This document shows positions 42,847-51,720 of a stretch of DNA of 64,000 nt, piece after piece. The position numbers and the translations under genes are program-made. Position 1 is the stretch's first letter. Each line of letters begins with the position of its first letter. The DNA lies in contig NZ_AP018207.1 in assembly GCF_002367995.1 (NCBI RefSeq), positions 5,902,646 through 5,966,645 of the forward strand. Direction: 5' to 3'. Under the pieces are notes generated by a model. The model was not told where the DNA came from, searched no databases, and worked only from the letters and a program-made list of their open reading frames with translations. Source of the stretch: Calothrix brevissima NIES-22 (GTDB lineage Bacteria; Cyanobacteriota; Cyanobacteriia; Cyanobacteriales; Nostocaceae).

Positions 42847-45096
42847 GTGGTTCAAGCGAGTCTCAATCCCAGCCTCAATTCCAGTCCTAATTCAATTTCT
42901 AATCCAACTGCTGATAATGAAGTTGGTTATGGAAAAATGTTTGCGGTACTTGTCCGCCGATTTCCTTGGTTTTTACTGGTATTTTTAACTTCCATTACTT
43001 TGGCAGGTTTTATTACCACTAAAACTAAGCCGACTTATAAAAGTTCCATGCAGTTATTAGTCGAACCTAACTATCAAGTTAAGCCAGACAAAGCCGCAAT
43101 AGAAAACCAATTCACTGATACTAATATTGAGATAGATACAGCAACTCAGATTAACTTAATGCAGAGTTCGGGATTAATTCAAAAAGCAGTTGATATGCTG
43201 CAAAAAGATTACCCGGATATGACGGTAGGGGAAATTAAAGGTTCTTTGGTCTTAAATCAAATCAAAACCAAAGAAGATAATGTCTTAACCAAAATTTTCC
43301 AAGTTGAATATACTTCTAACGACCCAATTAAAACCCAAAAAGTTTTGGCGGCGATTCGCCAAGTGTATGTGGAATATAACAAGCAGCAGCAAGATACACG
43401 CTTACAAAAAGGTCTGCAAGTTATTCGCGATCAGTTAAAAAAAGCTAGTGATGAAGTAAATGCTTCGGAAACCAATTTGCAAAGGTTCCGCCGCACTCAA
43501 AATTTAATCGATCCAGAAACACAAGCCAAAGCATTAGAAGATAATTTAAATAAAATCCAAGAAGAAAGACGCACTACCCGTTCTCTCTATCAAGAAGCTA
43601 TAGCCCGTCAAGAATCTTTGCAAGCACAACTTAACCGTTCTCCACAAAATGCGCTGGTTTCTTCTCGTCTGAGTCAATCTACTCGCTATCAAGGTTTACT
43701 TAACGAAATTCAAAAAACCGAACTGGCTTTATCACAAGAACGTTTGCGCTTCACAGATGAGACTCCTAGTGTCCAAAAGTTAAAAGAACAACTAGAGGGA
43801 CAGAAGCAATTATTACAACAAGAAGTCAGCAGAACTTTAGGCGGAATCCCATCTGATGCGGTTGCAGGAGAAGATCTTTTAGAACAAGGACAACTTGGAC
43901 AAATTGACTTGAATCTTGCGGGTCAGTTAGTAGAAACTCAGACTACGATAGTTTCATTAGCGGCACGCGATCAAACTTTGGCGCAGAAAGAGAACGATTT
44001 GCGCCTACAAATCAAGCGTTTTCCGCCGTTGTTGGCTTATTACAATCGCATACTACCGCAGTTACAATTTAGCCGCGAACGTTTGGAACAACTGTTACGC
44101 GCAGAACAACAGTTACGACAAGAACTTTCTAAAGGCGGATTTAATTGGGAAGTTGTGGAAGAACCCCAAAGAGGGATGCTAATGGGCCCCAATCTCCAGC
44201 AGAACTTGATGTTGGGTGCGGTAGTTGGCTTGATGTTGGGAGGAATTGCAGCTTTTGTTAGAGAAGCCTCTGATGATGCGGTTCATACAACTGCGGAATT
44301 AGAGAAGCAGGTTGCACTCCCCGTGTTAGGAATTACGCCTAAGTTACCACCTACACAACCGCGAGATTCATTGATTAAGTTACCTTTTGGAAAGCCAGAA
44401 GTTCTCGCACCTTGGACAGTTCAAGTTTTGCAATCTCCTCCGAGTTGGGAATCTCTCGATTTGATTTATAAGAATATTGAACTGCTCAATACTGTTACCA
44501 ATTTAAAATCTTTGATGATTACCTCGGCTTTACCAGATGAGGGTAAATCAGCTTTGGCTTTGGGTTTGGCGATGAGTGCTGCAAGGTTACACAAAAAGGT
44601 ACTGTTAATTGATGCCAACTTACGGGAGCCGAGTCTGCATCATCAGCTAAATCTTCCCAACGATCAAGGACTTTCCACTCTCCTGACGAGTGAGGCGGCT
44701 GTTCCCAATCAAATGAGTATTCAATACTCAGGTTCTTCTTACATTGATATTTTAACTGCCGGGCCTATACCTGCGGATGCAGCCAATCTCTTGAGTTCTC
44801 CGCGAATGACACAATTAATGGCGACATTTGAAGAGAATTACGATTTGGTACTGGTAGATGGTTCACCGGTGCTGGGTTTAGTGGATGCAATGCTCACTGC
44901 CTCATCTTGTCGCAATGTGGTGATGGTAGCCAGTATTGGTAGAGTAACTCGCTCTCAAATGGCTCAAGCTACAGCAATGTTGAGCAAGTTAAATTTAATT
45001 GGGGTAGTTGCTAATGGTGCTTCTAGTTCTCAAAGCACATACGTACCCTATAACAAGCCACAACGATTGGCTTTACAACAAGCTGTAGAAAAATAA
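42847..45096 (+). CDS. Wzc-type polysaccharide co-polymerase / BY-kinase
   Basis: 749 residues from GTG at 42847 (AAGGATAATAAAC upstream). The Wzz part has a first helix at about 40-60 (FPWFLLVFLTSITLAGF), a long periplasmic coiled coil (about 150-420), and a second helix near 450-470 (MLGAVVGLMLGGIAAFV). The cytoplasmic kinase has Walker A in SALPDEGKSALALG (Lys566), Walker A' VLLIDANLREP and Walker B LVLVDGSPVLG. The C-terminus carries only two close tyrosines (STYVPYNKP) rather than a long tyrosine cluster. Such proteins control chain length and export of polysaccharide. The position just before hepC matches the Anabaena alr2833-type gene. Confidence 0.92.
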   Translation: MVQASLNPSLNSSPNSISNPTADNEVGYGKMFAVLVRRFPWFLLVFLTSITLAGFITTKTKPTYKSSMQLLVEPNYQVKPDKAAIENQFTDTNIEIDTATQINLMQSSGLIQKAVDMLQKDYPDMTVGEIKGSLVLNQIKTKEDNVLTKIFQVEYTSNDPIKTQKVLAAIRQVYVEYNKQQQDTRLQKGLQVIRDQLKKASDEVNASETNLQRFRRTQNLIDPETQAKALEDNLNKIQEERRTTRSLYQEAIARQESLQAQLNRSPQNALVSSRLSQSTRYQGLLNEIQKTELALSQERLRFTDETPSVQKLKEQLEGQKQLLQQEVSRTLGGIPSDAVAGEDLLEQGQLGQIDLNLAGQLVETQTTIVSLAARDQTLAQKENDLRLQIKRFPPLLAYYNRILPQLQFSRERLEQLLRAEQQLRQELSKGGFNWEVVEEPQRGMLMGPNLQQNLMLGAVVGLMLGGIAAFVREASDDAVHTTAELEKQVALPVLGITPKLPPTQPRDSLIKLPFGKPEVLAPWTVQVLQSPPSWESLDLIYKNIELLNTVTNLKSLMITSALPDEGKSALALGLAMSAARLHKKVLLIDANLREPSLHHQLNLPNDQGLSTLLTSEAAVPNQMSIQYSGSSYIDILTAGPIPADAANLLSSPRMTQLMATFEENYDLVLVDGSPVLGLVDAMLTASSCRNVVMVASIGRVTRSQMAQATAMLSKLNLIGVVANGASSSQSTYVPYNKPQRLALQQAVEK

Positions 45097-45106
45097 AGCA
45101 TTTCGT

Positions 45107-45155
45107 CGTAGTCAGGATTTTAGTCCTATTTTTGAGGATTGAAGTTCTCACTACG
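45107..45155. repeat. Imperfect foldback (CGTAGTCAGG...CACTACG)
   Basis: Roughly 15 of 21 bases pair between CGTAGTCAGGATTTTAGTCC and its downstream partner, ending in CTACG. This resembles the GGACTTTAGTCC-type dispersed palindromes of cyanobacteria. It starts 10 bp after the Wzc-type stop codon. Confidence 0.6.
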
Positions 45156-45239
45156 AGGGTTGAATTATCAAGTTCACAACCACCTCTAAGTCTTCCATCG
45201 AGGACGGGGTTTTATACCCCAAAATTTCTCTAACGGGTC

Positions 45240-46013
45240 ATGAATTACTCTACACCTCTGGTGACTATGACTACTTCAATAATTCCCACTCTGCAAAATT
45301 CCTACACCCAAACTGAGCAACACCAAGAACTTCTCTCTCCATATTGCACCCTATTGTGGCGAAGAGGTCAGCTGTGGGTTAAGTCTCCTAAAGATGTTAA
45401 ACAGCCATATTTACCTTCTTTATATAACCAACAGTTGTTAGTAGATTGTTTAAAACATTCGCCAGTGAAATTGGTAAGTATAGATTCTCGACTGGGTGAA
45501 GCTTGGTTGTCGTTATGGGCAGAAGCTTGCGAACAAGCTAATAAGCCAATGTATTTACGTTTCCCCTCTGGTAATCAACGGCTGAAACTAGGTAAAGCTA
45601 AATCTGGGAAAAAGCAGTTGCAGCGCCTTCTAGATTGGATTGTGGCTTTATTATTGCTTGTGTTAGCGATTCCGGCGATGTTAGCATTGATTTTACTGAT
45701 GCAGGTTGATTCACCAGGATCGATTTTCTCCTCTGACTGGCAGGTAGCAGAAAGTGGTAAACTGTTTCGCGCTATCAATTTTCGTACCACTGAGCAGCAA
45801 AACCTCACGCGCCTGGGACGTTGGATGCGTCAATATAATCTGCACAAATTGCCGCAGTTATTTAATATATTGCAAGGCGATCGCGTTTTATGGCGATCGC
45901 ATTGTTGGACTTTGGCAGAGGTAGTGCATTTAAGTTCAGAGAATGCCCTGTCAGTACCCGAAACAATCGATTCATGGCAGCTGAAGCCTGAGTTTAAGCC
46001 GGCGGAATCTTAG
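45240..46013 (+). CDS. hepC: HepC-like sugar transferase with degenerate catalytic loop
   Basis: 257 residues. The N-terminal 115 residues have no recognised domain. After that comes the membrane anchor of the bacterial sugar-transferase (PglC/WbaP-type) family (LDWIVALLLLVLAIPAMLAL) and its core: SGKLFRAINFRTT, LTRLGRWMRQYNLHKLPQLF and NILQGD. Two expected features are missing. The approximately 20-residue stretch with the Asp-Glu dyad after FRTM/FRSM is absent (FRTT runs straight into EQQNLTRLG), and the terminal GPRP motif is replaced by VLWRSHCW. The position between a Wzc-type gene and hepA agrees with hepC (alr2834) of Anabaena, which is needed for the heterocyst polysaccharide layer. 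The enzymatic role is therefore doubtful. Confidence 0.78.
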   Translation: MNYSTPLVTMTTSIIPTLQNSYTQTEQHQELLSPYCTLLWRRGQLWVKSPKDVKQPYLPSLYNQQLLVDCLKHSPVKLVSIDSRLGEAWLSLWAEACEQANKPMYLRFPSGNQRLKLGKAKSGKKQLQRLLDWIVALLLLVLAIPAMLALILLMQVDSPGSIFSSDWQVAESGKLFRAINFRTTEQQNLTRLGRWMRQYNLHKLPQLFNILQGDRVLWRSHCWTLAEVVHLSSENALSVPETIDSWQLKPEFKPAES

Positions 46014-46017
46014 ATAA

Positions 46018-46058
46018 GAAGGCAGGAGGCAGAAGGCAGAAGGCAGAAGGCAGGAGGT
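46018..46058. repeat. STRR array (GGCAGAA)n
   Basis: Five or six GGCAGAA/GGCAGGA heptamers directly after the hepC-like stop. They are the same unit as the terminal arms of the insertion at 10804-10989. A CGCGCATAGACGCGAAGGCG-type repeat follows at about 46168-46190. Confidence 0.88.
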
Positions 46059-46222
46059 AAAACTGTTGCTATTCCTAGCATTTACGCTTTCAAGATGTCC
46101 TAACATCTGTGACTACAGCTATACTTCGTTTTGCTTACCCTACTTTTGGAAGTCTCTTGCTTTTGTTTCGCGCATAGACGCGAAGGCGTAAACAAAAAAT
46201 TACTTGATTTAATGAGCATAAT

Positions 46223-47167
46223 ATGCATACAGCTATTTGTACTGTTTTTGAAAAAGACTACCACTATGGTGTGGGGGTTTTGGCGAATTCTCTATATCAT
46301 CACGGTTTTCGTGGTGTCTTTTGGGCAGGATATCGCGGAGATTTACCGACTTGGGCTAAGTCTGTCAAAGAGGGTAAGGGTTATCAAGAGTTGGCGATCG
46401 CGGAAGATTGTGTAATTCGGTTTGTGAAACTCAATACCCGCAAGCATTTAGGTTTTTACAAGCCTGATTTTATGTCCCTATTGTGGGATATTTACTGCCC
46501 AGATGTAGAGGCGCTGTTTTATTTTGACCCGGATATTGTTAATAAATGTAATTGGGATTTTTACGAGAAATGGGTAAGTCGGGGAATCGCGCTATGTGGG
46601 GATTCCTGGTATCATGTGCCGGCGAATCATCCTCGACGCTTGGCTTGGAAGGAATTTGCAGAAAGTCATGGCTTGGTTTGCGATCGCCAATTAGATTACT
46701 ACTTTAATAGTGGCTTTATTGGTGTCAACAAAAGCTGTAAATCTATCCTTTTACTTTGGCAGCAACTCATAGAACTTGGTGAAAAAGCAGGATGCGCAGA
46801 TTTACAAGATTTGTATGCAGATAAAACTTTTCATCAAGTTCCCTATCTGTTTGGCGATCAGACTTACCTGAACTTAGCGCTGATGGGATCTAATCATCCC
46901 CTGAGTACTGTGGGGCCTGATGGGATGGATTTTGTTCCTGGTGGCACAATTATGTCTCATGCCACAGTGCCAAACGTGAAACCTTGGCGGAAGAAACTCA
47001 TTATGAGCGCTCTTGAAGGTTCTCGTCCTACCATTACAGATAAGTTATTTTGGCAGCACAGTCAAACACCAATTCAAATGTATTCTTCAGCCAAATTTTT
47101 ACAACAAAAATTTGCCCTTCTTTGTGGCTCTGCTATTGGACGCTTCATCTATCGCCATCCAATTTAA
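46223..47167 (+). CDS. Putative GT-A glycosyltransferase between hepC and hepA
   Basis: 314 residues. It starts MHTAICTVFEKDYHYGVGVL, as in GT8-like and other GT-A enzymes that begin with a strand and a Gly-rich turn. The nucleotide-sugar metal motif is ALFYFDPDIV (DxD). FNSGFIGVNKS is the usual 'NSGxF/IxxN' segment of this fold, and FGDQTYLN carries the Asp-Gln of the acceptor side. No membrane helix is visible. The donor is unknown. From memory, in Anabaena 7120 hepC and hepA are immediate neighbours, so this gene may be an insertion or a difference in annotation. It is co-directional and spaced 63 bp from hepA. Confidence 0.78.
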   Translation: MHTAICTVFEKDYHYGVGVLANSLYHHGFRGVFWAGYRGDLPTWAKSVKEGKGYQELAIAEDCVIRFVKLNTRKHLGFYKPDFMSLLWDIYCPDVEALFYFDPDIVNKCNWDFYEKWVSRGIALCGDSWYHVPANHPRRLAWKEFAESHGLVCDRQLDYYFNSGFIGVNKSCKSILLLWQQLIELGEKAGCADLQDLYADKTFHQVPYLFGDQTYLNLALMGSNHPLSTVGPDGMDFVPGGTIMSHATVPNVKPWRKKLIMSALEGSRPTITDKLFWQHSQTPIQMYSSAKFLQQKFALLCGSAIGRFIYRHPI

Positions 47168-47230
47168 AACACTTCTACTGTGTAATTTGATTGGAAATTG
47201 TTTTCTCGCTAGACTCTCGTAACCGATTTT

Positions 47231-49069
47231 ATGTATTTTCAGATCACTCGCAATACTCGAAGATTTCTACAGGCTAGTAGTTTTTGGCAAAATAACTATT
47301 TAATATTACGAGAGTTTAAAAACTTTCCTCGCGTGGCAATTTTAGCAATCGTATTATCGCTTTTTGCTGTCACTTTTGAGGGATTTGGACTCGGATTTTT
47401 ATTAGCATTTCTCCAAAGCTTAACTACACCTGATGCGGAACCAGTAAAAACTGGCGTTGATTGGTTTGATATCGCTATTTTAGGAATTCAGCGTTCGGCT
47501 AATGAGAGATTATTCCGAGTATCGGCGTTAATTGTAATTATAACTTGTATACGTGCTACGTTTAATTATTTTGCGCAAATTTGTATTCAGTTTAGTGAAA
47601 TTAGCTTAGTAGATAATCTGCGTAGGCAAATATTTGAACAATTACAAGCTCAAAAATTAAATTATTTTGCTAAGAAGAACTCTGGGGAAATAATTAATAG
47701 TCTCACTAGTGAGATGGAAAGAATTAGGCAGATTTTTGGAGGCATGGCTTTTGTCATTACCAGAACTCTCACGATCTGTGTCTATTCTTTATCTTTATTT
47801 GTACTTTCTTGGCAGCTTTCGATTATTTCAATTTTACTGTTTAGTTTGGTAGCTGTTGGGCTAACAAATCTCAATAAACATATTCGCGAGCGCAGTTTTG
47901 CTGTTACTAAAGCCAACGATAAATTTACTTCTAGATCGCTAGAATTTATTGATGGTATCCGCACCATTCATGCATTCTCTACCATGAATTTTGAACGCCA
48001 GCGATATTATCAAGCGAGTCACAACGTAGTTAATGCTTGGAAACATGTTTATTGGTTGTCTTTGATAGTTAGACCAATTGCTGAGGGGATTTCTACAGTA
48101 ATTCTCGTAGCGATGATTATTGTGGCGCTAACAACTGGCTTGATGAAGATAGCTTCATTATTAACATTCTTCTTTGTCCTGTTCCGGTTGGTGCCGATGA
48201 TTCAAGATTTAAATGGGGTGATCGCCTTTTTAAATACTCAAGCAGGAGCAGTAGAAAATATCAAGCATTTGTTAGAAACTAAAGATAAAGATTACTTCTA
48301 CAACGGCAAATTTAAGTTTACTGGTTTACAACAAGGAATTGATATTGTCTCTGTAGATTTTGGTTACGCTCCCGGTAGTTTGGTATTACATAATATCACC
48401 TTAAGTATTGAGCGGGGAAAAACGATCGCGCTAGTAGGTGAAACTGGTGGCGGTAAAAGTACGCTTGCTGATTTAATTCCGAGATTTCAAGATCCAGTAG
48501 AAGGACAAATTCTTGTAGATGGGGTTGATTTACGACAGTTTGAAATTGACTCGATCCGGCGTAAAATGGCTGTAGTCAGTCAGAAAACATTTATCTTCAA
48601 CACTTCAATTCGCAATAATATTGCTTACGGTACTCCTGAAGCCACTGAAGCCGAAATTTACGAAGCCGCCCGTCAAGCAAATGCACTAGAATTTATCGAA
48701 AAATTACCTGGGGGCTTTAATACAATTTTAGGTGCTGATGGAATTCAGCTATCTGGCGGACAACAACAACGAATTGCGATCGCTCGTGCTTTAGTACGCA
48801 AACCAGAAATTCTCATATTAGATGAAGCCACCAGTGCTTTAGATGCAATCACACAGCAGTCAATTCAAAACTTTTTAGAGAATTTTGCAGTAGGACGAAC
48901 AGTAATTGTGATTGCTCACCGTCTTTCTACAATTGCTAAAGCAGATAAGGTAGTAGTCATTGAAAAAGGGCGAATCGTAGAACAAGGTAAATATCAGGAA
49001 TTGCTAGCGCGTCAAGGAAAATTGTGGAGATATCACCAGACACAGTACCAAATAGAACAAGCAGATTAG
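47231..49069 (+). CDS. hepA: HepA-type ABC transporter (heterocyst envelope polysaccharide)
   Basis: 612-residue half transporter: six membrane helices (about 35-340; first FPRVAILAIVLSLFAVTFEG) fused to an ATPase. The ATPase carries Walker A VGETGGGKSTL near 403, Q-loop VVSQKTFIFN, signature LSGGQQQRIAIARAL near 507, Walker B ILILDEATSALD and switch His in VIAHRLSTI. HepA of Anabaena, of about the same length, is required for deposition of the heterocyst polysaccharide layer and probably exports the repeat unit or a glycolipid precursor. The surrounding gene order supports orthology; other MsbA-like exporters cannot be excluded from the sequence alone. In Anabaena the gene is induced during heterocyst development. 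Confidence 0.88.
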   Translation: MYFQITRNTRRFLQASSFWQNNYLILREFKNFPRVAILAIVLSLFAVTFEGFGLGFLLAFLQSLTTPDAEPVKTGVDWFDIAILGIQRSANERLFRVSALIVIITCIRATFNYFAQICIQFSEISLVDNLRRQIFEQLQAQKLNYFAKKNSGEIINSLTSEMERIRQIFGGMAFVITRTLTICVYSLSLFVLSWQLSIISILLFSLVAVGLTNLNKHIRERSFAVTKANDKFTSRSLEFIDGIRTIHAFSTMNFERQRYYQASHNVVNAWKHVYWLSLIVRPIAEGISTVILVAMIIVALTTGLMKIASLLTFFFVLFRLVPMIQDLNGVIAFLNTQAGAVENIKHLLETKDKDYFYNGKFKFTGLQQGIDIVSVDFGYAPGSLVLHNITLSIERGKTIALVGETGGGKSTLADLIPRFQDPVEGQILVDGVDLRQFEIDSIRRKMAVVSQKTFIFNTSIRNNIAYGTPEATEAEIYEAARQANALEFIEKLPGGFNTILGADGIQLSGGQQQRIAIARALVRKPEILILDEATSALDAITQQSIQNFLENFAVGRTVIVIAHRLSTIAKADKVVVIEKGRIVEQGKYQELLARQGKLWRYHQTQYQIEQAD

Positions 49070-49212
49070 CAGGATAGCTCAGAAACTGCCAATCTCAAAA
49101 ATATTCTATCCCTGTGTCAGCAGAGGTACACAGGGAAGAAATAACTCACACCATTTTGGATTTTAGATTTTAGATTTTGGATTGAGAATTAGTCTCTATG
49201 TAACAGTTGTGT

Positions 49213-49249
49213 CAATCCATCTGTCGCATTCTTTTTTCAAATTGGTATC
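49213..49249. repeat. Inverted left end of the MITE-like family
   Basis: Read on the minus strand this gives ATACCAATTTGAAAAAAGAA followed by TGCGACAGATGG, the left end of the family seen at 165, 25464 and 26122. It is the only inverted copy and has no matching right end. Confidence 0.7.
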
Positions 49250-49289
49250 ACAGCATTTCAAGTAGATAAATGTAGCCAAAACCTTAAAT

Positions 49290-50456
49290 ATGAAACGCGA
49301 AGATTTAGTCAAATTTGCAGGCAAAATATATTTTTACTGCGATCCGCGATCGGGAGTTGTAGAAGGACAGAAATTCCAACACTTTATTATTTGTTTAGCT
49401 GAAGGTTTACGCGAACTAGGAATACCCTTTTTCTCAAATGTCAACTACTGGCAAGAATCATTAGAGCCAGATAGATATTTATTTCGTCACGATCCTAAAG
49501 TGACACCAGATGATTGTTCTATTGTCATCCTACAAAATAATTGGTATACAATAGACGATCCTTTACCAAAAAATTTATTTCATCCCCAGCGAAAATATAC
49601 TACTGTTTATTTTGATGGGGAAGATAGCGATAAAACTTATGTGAACAAGCCAGAGTTTAAACAGTTCGATTATATATTTCGGCTGCACCAAAATGGTAAA
49701 TTAAATTACGGGAAAAATTTCTATCCTTGGTGTTTTGGTTTGAGTAATCGTATTCTGTGTGAATTGTATGATGTCCCAGATTTTAGCGCTAAAGAAGAAC
49801 AAATACTCATCAATTTTCGTCACTGGAAATCTGGTCATCCCGTGAGAAATATTAGTTGTCGAGAATTCATTCCCAGCATTCAAGATATTCTCAAAATAGA
49901 TAACTATATTGATAGTCCTGAAAATCTACCCGCAGATAATTATCATCATTTACAATGGTTACAAACAGGTGGACGCCACTACCCAAATTACTACCAACGC
50001 CTAAAAAATTCCGCAGCCTGTGCTTGCTTTGGTGGCTTTTTTGTCCCTAATTTTCCTCCCAATCCAGGTAATGCACTTAATCGGATTGGTAAGCGAATTT
50101 TGAGCCGTTTGCAATTAAAATCAAATACAATTGTCCAGTGGGACAGTTGGCGATTTTGGGAATCATTAGCTGCCGGTTGTGTTACCTTCCATGTAGATTT
50201 TGAAAAATATGGGATTGCTCTACCTGTAATGCCAAAAAATTGGCAACATTATATTGGTATTGACTTAGATAACGTCCAAGCAACTATCGATAAAATCGCT
50301 AAAGAGCCAGAAATTTTAGCAGAAATTTCTCAAGCCGGTAGAACTTGGGCAATAGAAAATTATAGCCCAGTACCTACAGCATTACGTTTCTTAGAAACTC
50401 TTGCCAAAAAGCCAACTTCTAGATTAATTAGTCGAGAAATGGTTGAAATTAAATAA
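49290..50456 (+). CDS. Putative glycosyltransferase of the hep locus
   Basis: 388 residues, soluble, no signal peptide. The C-terminal part looks like a GT-B donor domain. WDSWRFWESLAAGCVTFHVD holds an acidic pair in an ESLAAGC motif similar to the EALAxGxP segment of GT4 enzymes. The last helix LAEISQAGRTWAIENYSPVP is typical of the same fold. The N-terminal half (VVEGQKFQHFIICLAEGLRELG) is less conserved. I infer sugar transfer from the fold-level resemblance and the locus; an alr2836-type gene occupies this place in Anabaena (from memory). The stop is followed 11 bp later by the next GT gene, so the two are probably coupled. Confidence 0.72.
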   Translation: MKREDLVKFAGKIYFYCDPRSGVVEGQKFQHFIICLAEGLRELGIPFFSNVNYWQESLEPDRYLFRHDPKVTPDDCSIVILQNNWYTIDDPLPKNLFHPQRKYTTVYFDGEDSDKTYVNKPEFKQFDYIFRLHQNGKLNYGKNFYPWCFGLSNRILCELYDVPDFSAKEEQILINFRHWKSGHPVRNISCREFIPSIQDILKIDNYIDSPENLPADNYHHLQWLQTGGRHYPNYYQRLKNSAACACFGGFFVPNFPPNPGNALNRIGKRILSRLQLKSNTIVQWDSWRFWESLAAGCVTFHVDFEKYGIALPVMPKNWQHYIGIDLDNVQATIDKIAKEPEILAEISQAGRTWAIENYSPVPTALRFLETLAKKPTSRLISREMVEIK

Positions 50457-50467
50457 TTATTAGCCTT

Positions 50468-51424
50468 ATGTCTACCATCATTGAATCGCCTCAACCACTG
50501 GTTAGCGTGATTATTCCTACCTATAATCGACCAGAGTATCTCAAACACGCGATCGCTAGCGCTGTTAAACAAACTTATCAAAATATTGAAATTATTATTT
50601 CTGATAATTGTAGTGCCGAAAATCCCTTACCGATAGTTGAATCTTTTGCCGATCCACGTATCCGCTTTTGGCGACAGCCAGAAAATATTGGCATGATTGC
50701 TAATCAAATGCATGGCTTTAAAATGGCGCGTGGTAAATACGTTGCTAGCCTCCACGATGATGATATGTGGAATGAAGACTTTTTAGCCAAGCTAGTACCG
50801 CCATTAGAAGCCAACCCCGACATTATTCTTGCTTTTTGCGATCAATATATTATCGATGCTCAAGGTAATATTAATTACCCAGGTACAGAAGAGAATACAA
50901 GGGGTTTTAAACGGCATAAATTAGCCCCAGGAATTTATAAATCTTTTACAAAAATTGGTTTAATCGATAAAAGTATACCTACTGCTGCTGCTTGTGTAAT
51001 TCGCGCTAGTCTTATCGATTGGGATAAAATTCCCGCAGAAGTTGGTGGGATGTGGGATTTATATTTAACCTATCTTTGCTGTATATCTGGCTATAGCGCT
51101 TACTATGATCCCCAAAGATTGACGCGCTATCGTGCCCACGAGCAAACTGATACTATGCTGAGTGGGAATCGAGACACAGCAGCAAAAATTCGCAAAGCTA
51201 AAAGCGAATTATTTTGTTATCAAACCTTGATGTCAGACCCCAAACTGCAAGAATTTAAGCCATACTTTCATCATAAATGGTTAGAAGCTAATACCACTTT
51301 AGGGATTGGCTTAATTCGCAATCAACAAAAAGATGCAGCCCGTCCTTATATTTGGCAAGCGTTGAGTCAGCAAAAATTCAATTTACGCACTCTAGCTGCT
51401 TTAGCGCTGACGTTTATTGGGTAA
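50468..51424 (+). CDS. Family 2 glycosyltransferase
   Basis: 318 residues. The GT-A domain has PLVSVIIPTYNRPEYLKHAI, EIIISDNCSAENP, NIGMIANQMHGFKMARGKY and the metal motif SLHDDDMWNEDF. A GGMWDLYL segment with a Trp-Asp pair marks the acceptor region, and TRYRAHEQ follows. It adds one sugar, probably to a lipid-linked intermediate on the cytoplasmic side. Closely spaced (11 bp) after the previous gene. An alr2837-type glycosyltransferase in Anabaena's HEP island is a likely orthologue; this is by position and family, not by alignment. Confidence 0.9.
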   Translation: MSTIIESPQPLVSVIIPTYNRPEYLKHAIASAVKQTYQNIEIIISDNCSAENPLPIVESFADPRIRFWRQPENIGMIANQMHGFKMARGKYVASLHDDDMWNEDFLAKLVPPLEANPDIILAFCDQYIIDAQGNINYPGTEENTRGFKRHKLAPGIYKSFTKIGLIDKSIPTAAACVIRASLIDWDKIPAEVGGMWDLYLTYLCCISGYSAYYDPQRLTRYRAHEQTDTMLSGNRDTAAKIRKAKSELFCYQTLMSDPKLQEFKPYFHHKWLEANTTLGIGLIRNQQKDAARPYIWQALSQQKFNLRTLAALALTFIG

Positions 51425-51720
51425 CCACAGTCACGACTTGAGTCTTATCTAATCAAGTAGCCCACAAAAAAACCCTATAGTGTGCAATACTCACTCTCAG
51501 TATGTATAAAGGAATTTTATTTGATACATCAAGAAAAAGAACAAAAGTGCTATATTTCTAATTACAAAATTCAGAGAAATGAGAAAAAGACGGAAGAAAA
51601 CGCAAAAATTTTTTAATAAATTATGTGTATCTATTGGTGTTTATCTGTGGGTACAACTGTCTTTAACTTTGATATTGATTAGAAGTATTATCATTAACTA
51701 ATTGATTAAGGAAGTGGTGT

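Noticed and set aside
46131-46415. A 94-codon frame overlapping the start of the GT gene at 46223
   Set aside because: It is out of frame with the clearly conserved glycosyltransferase sequence and has no motif of its own.
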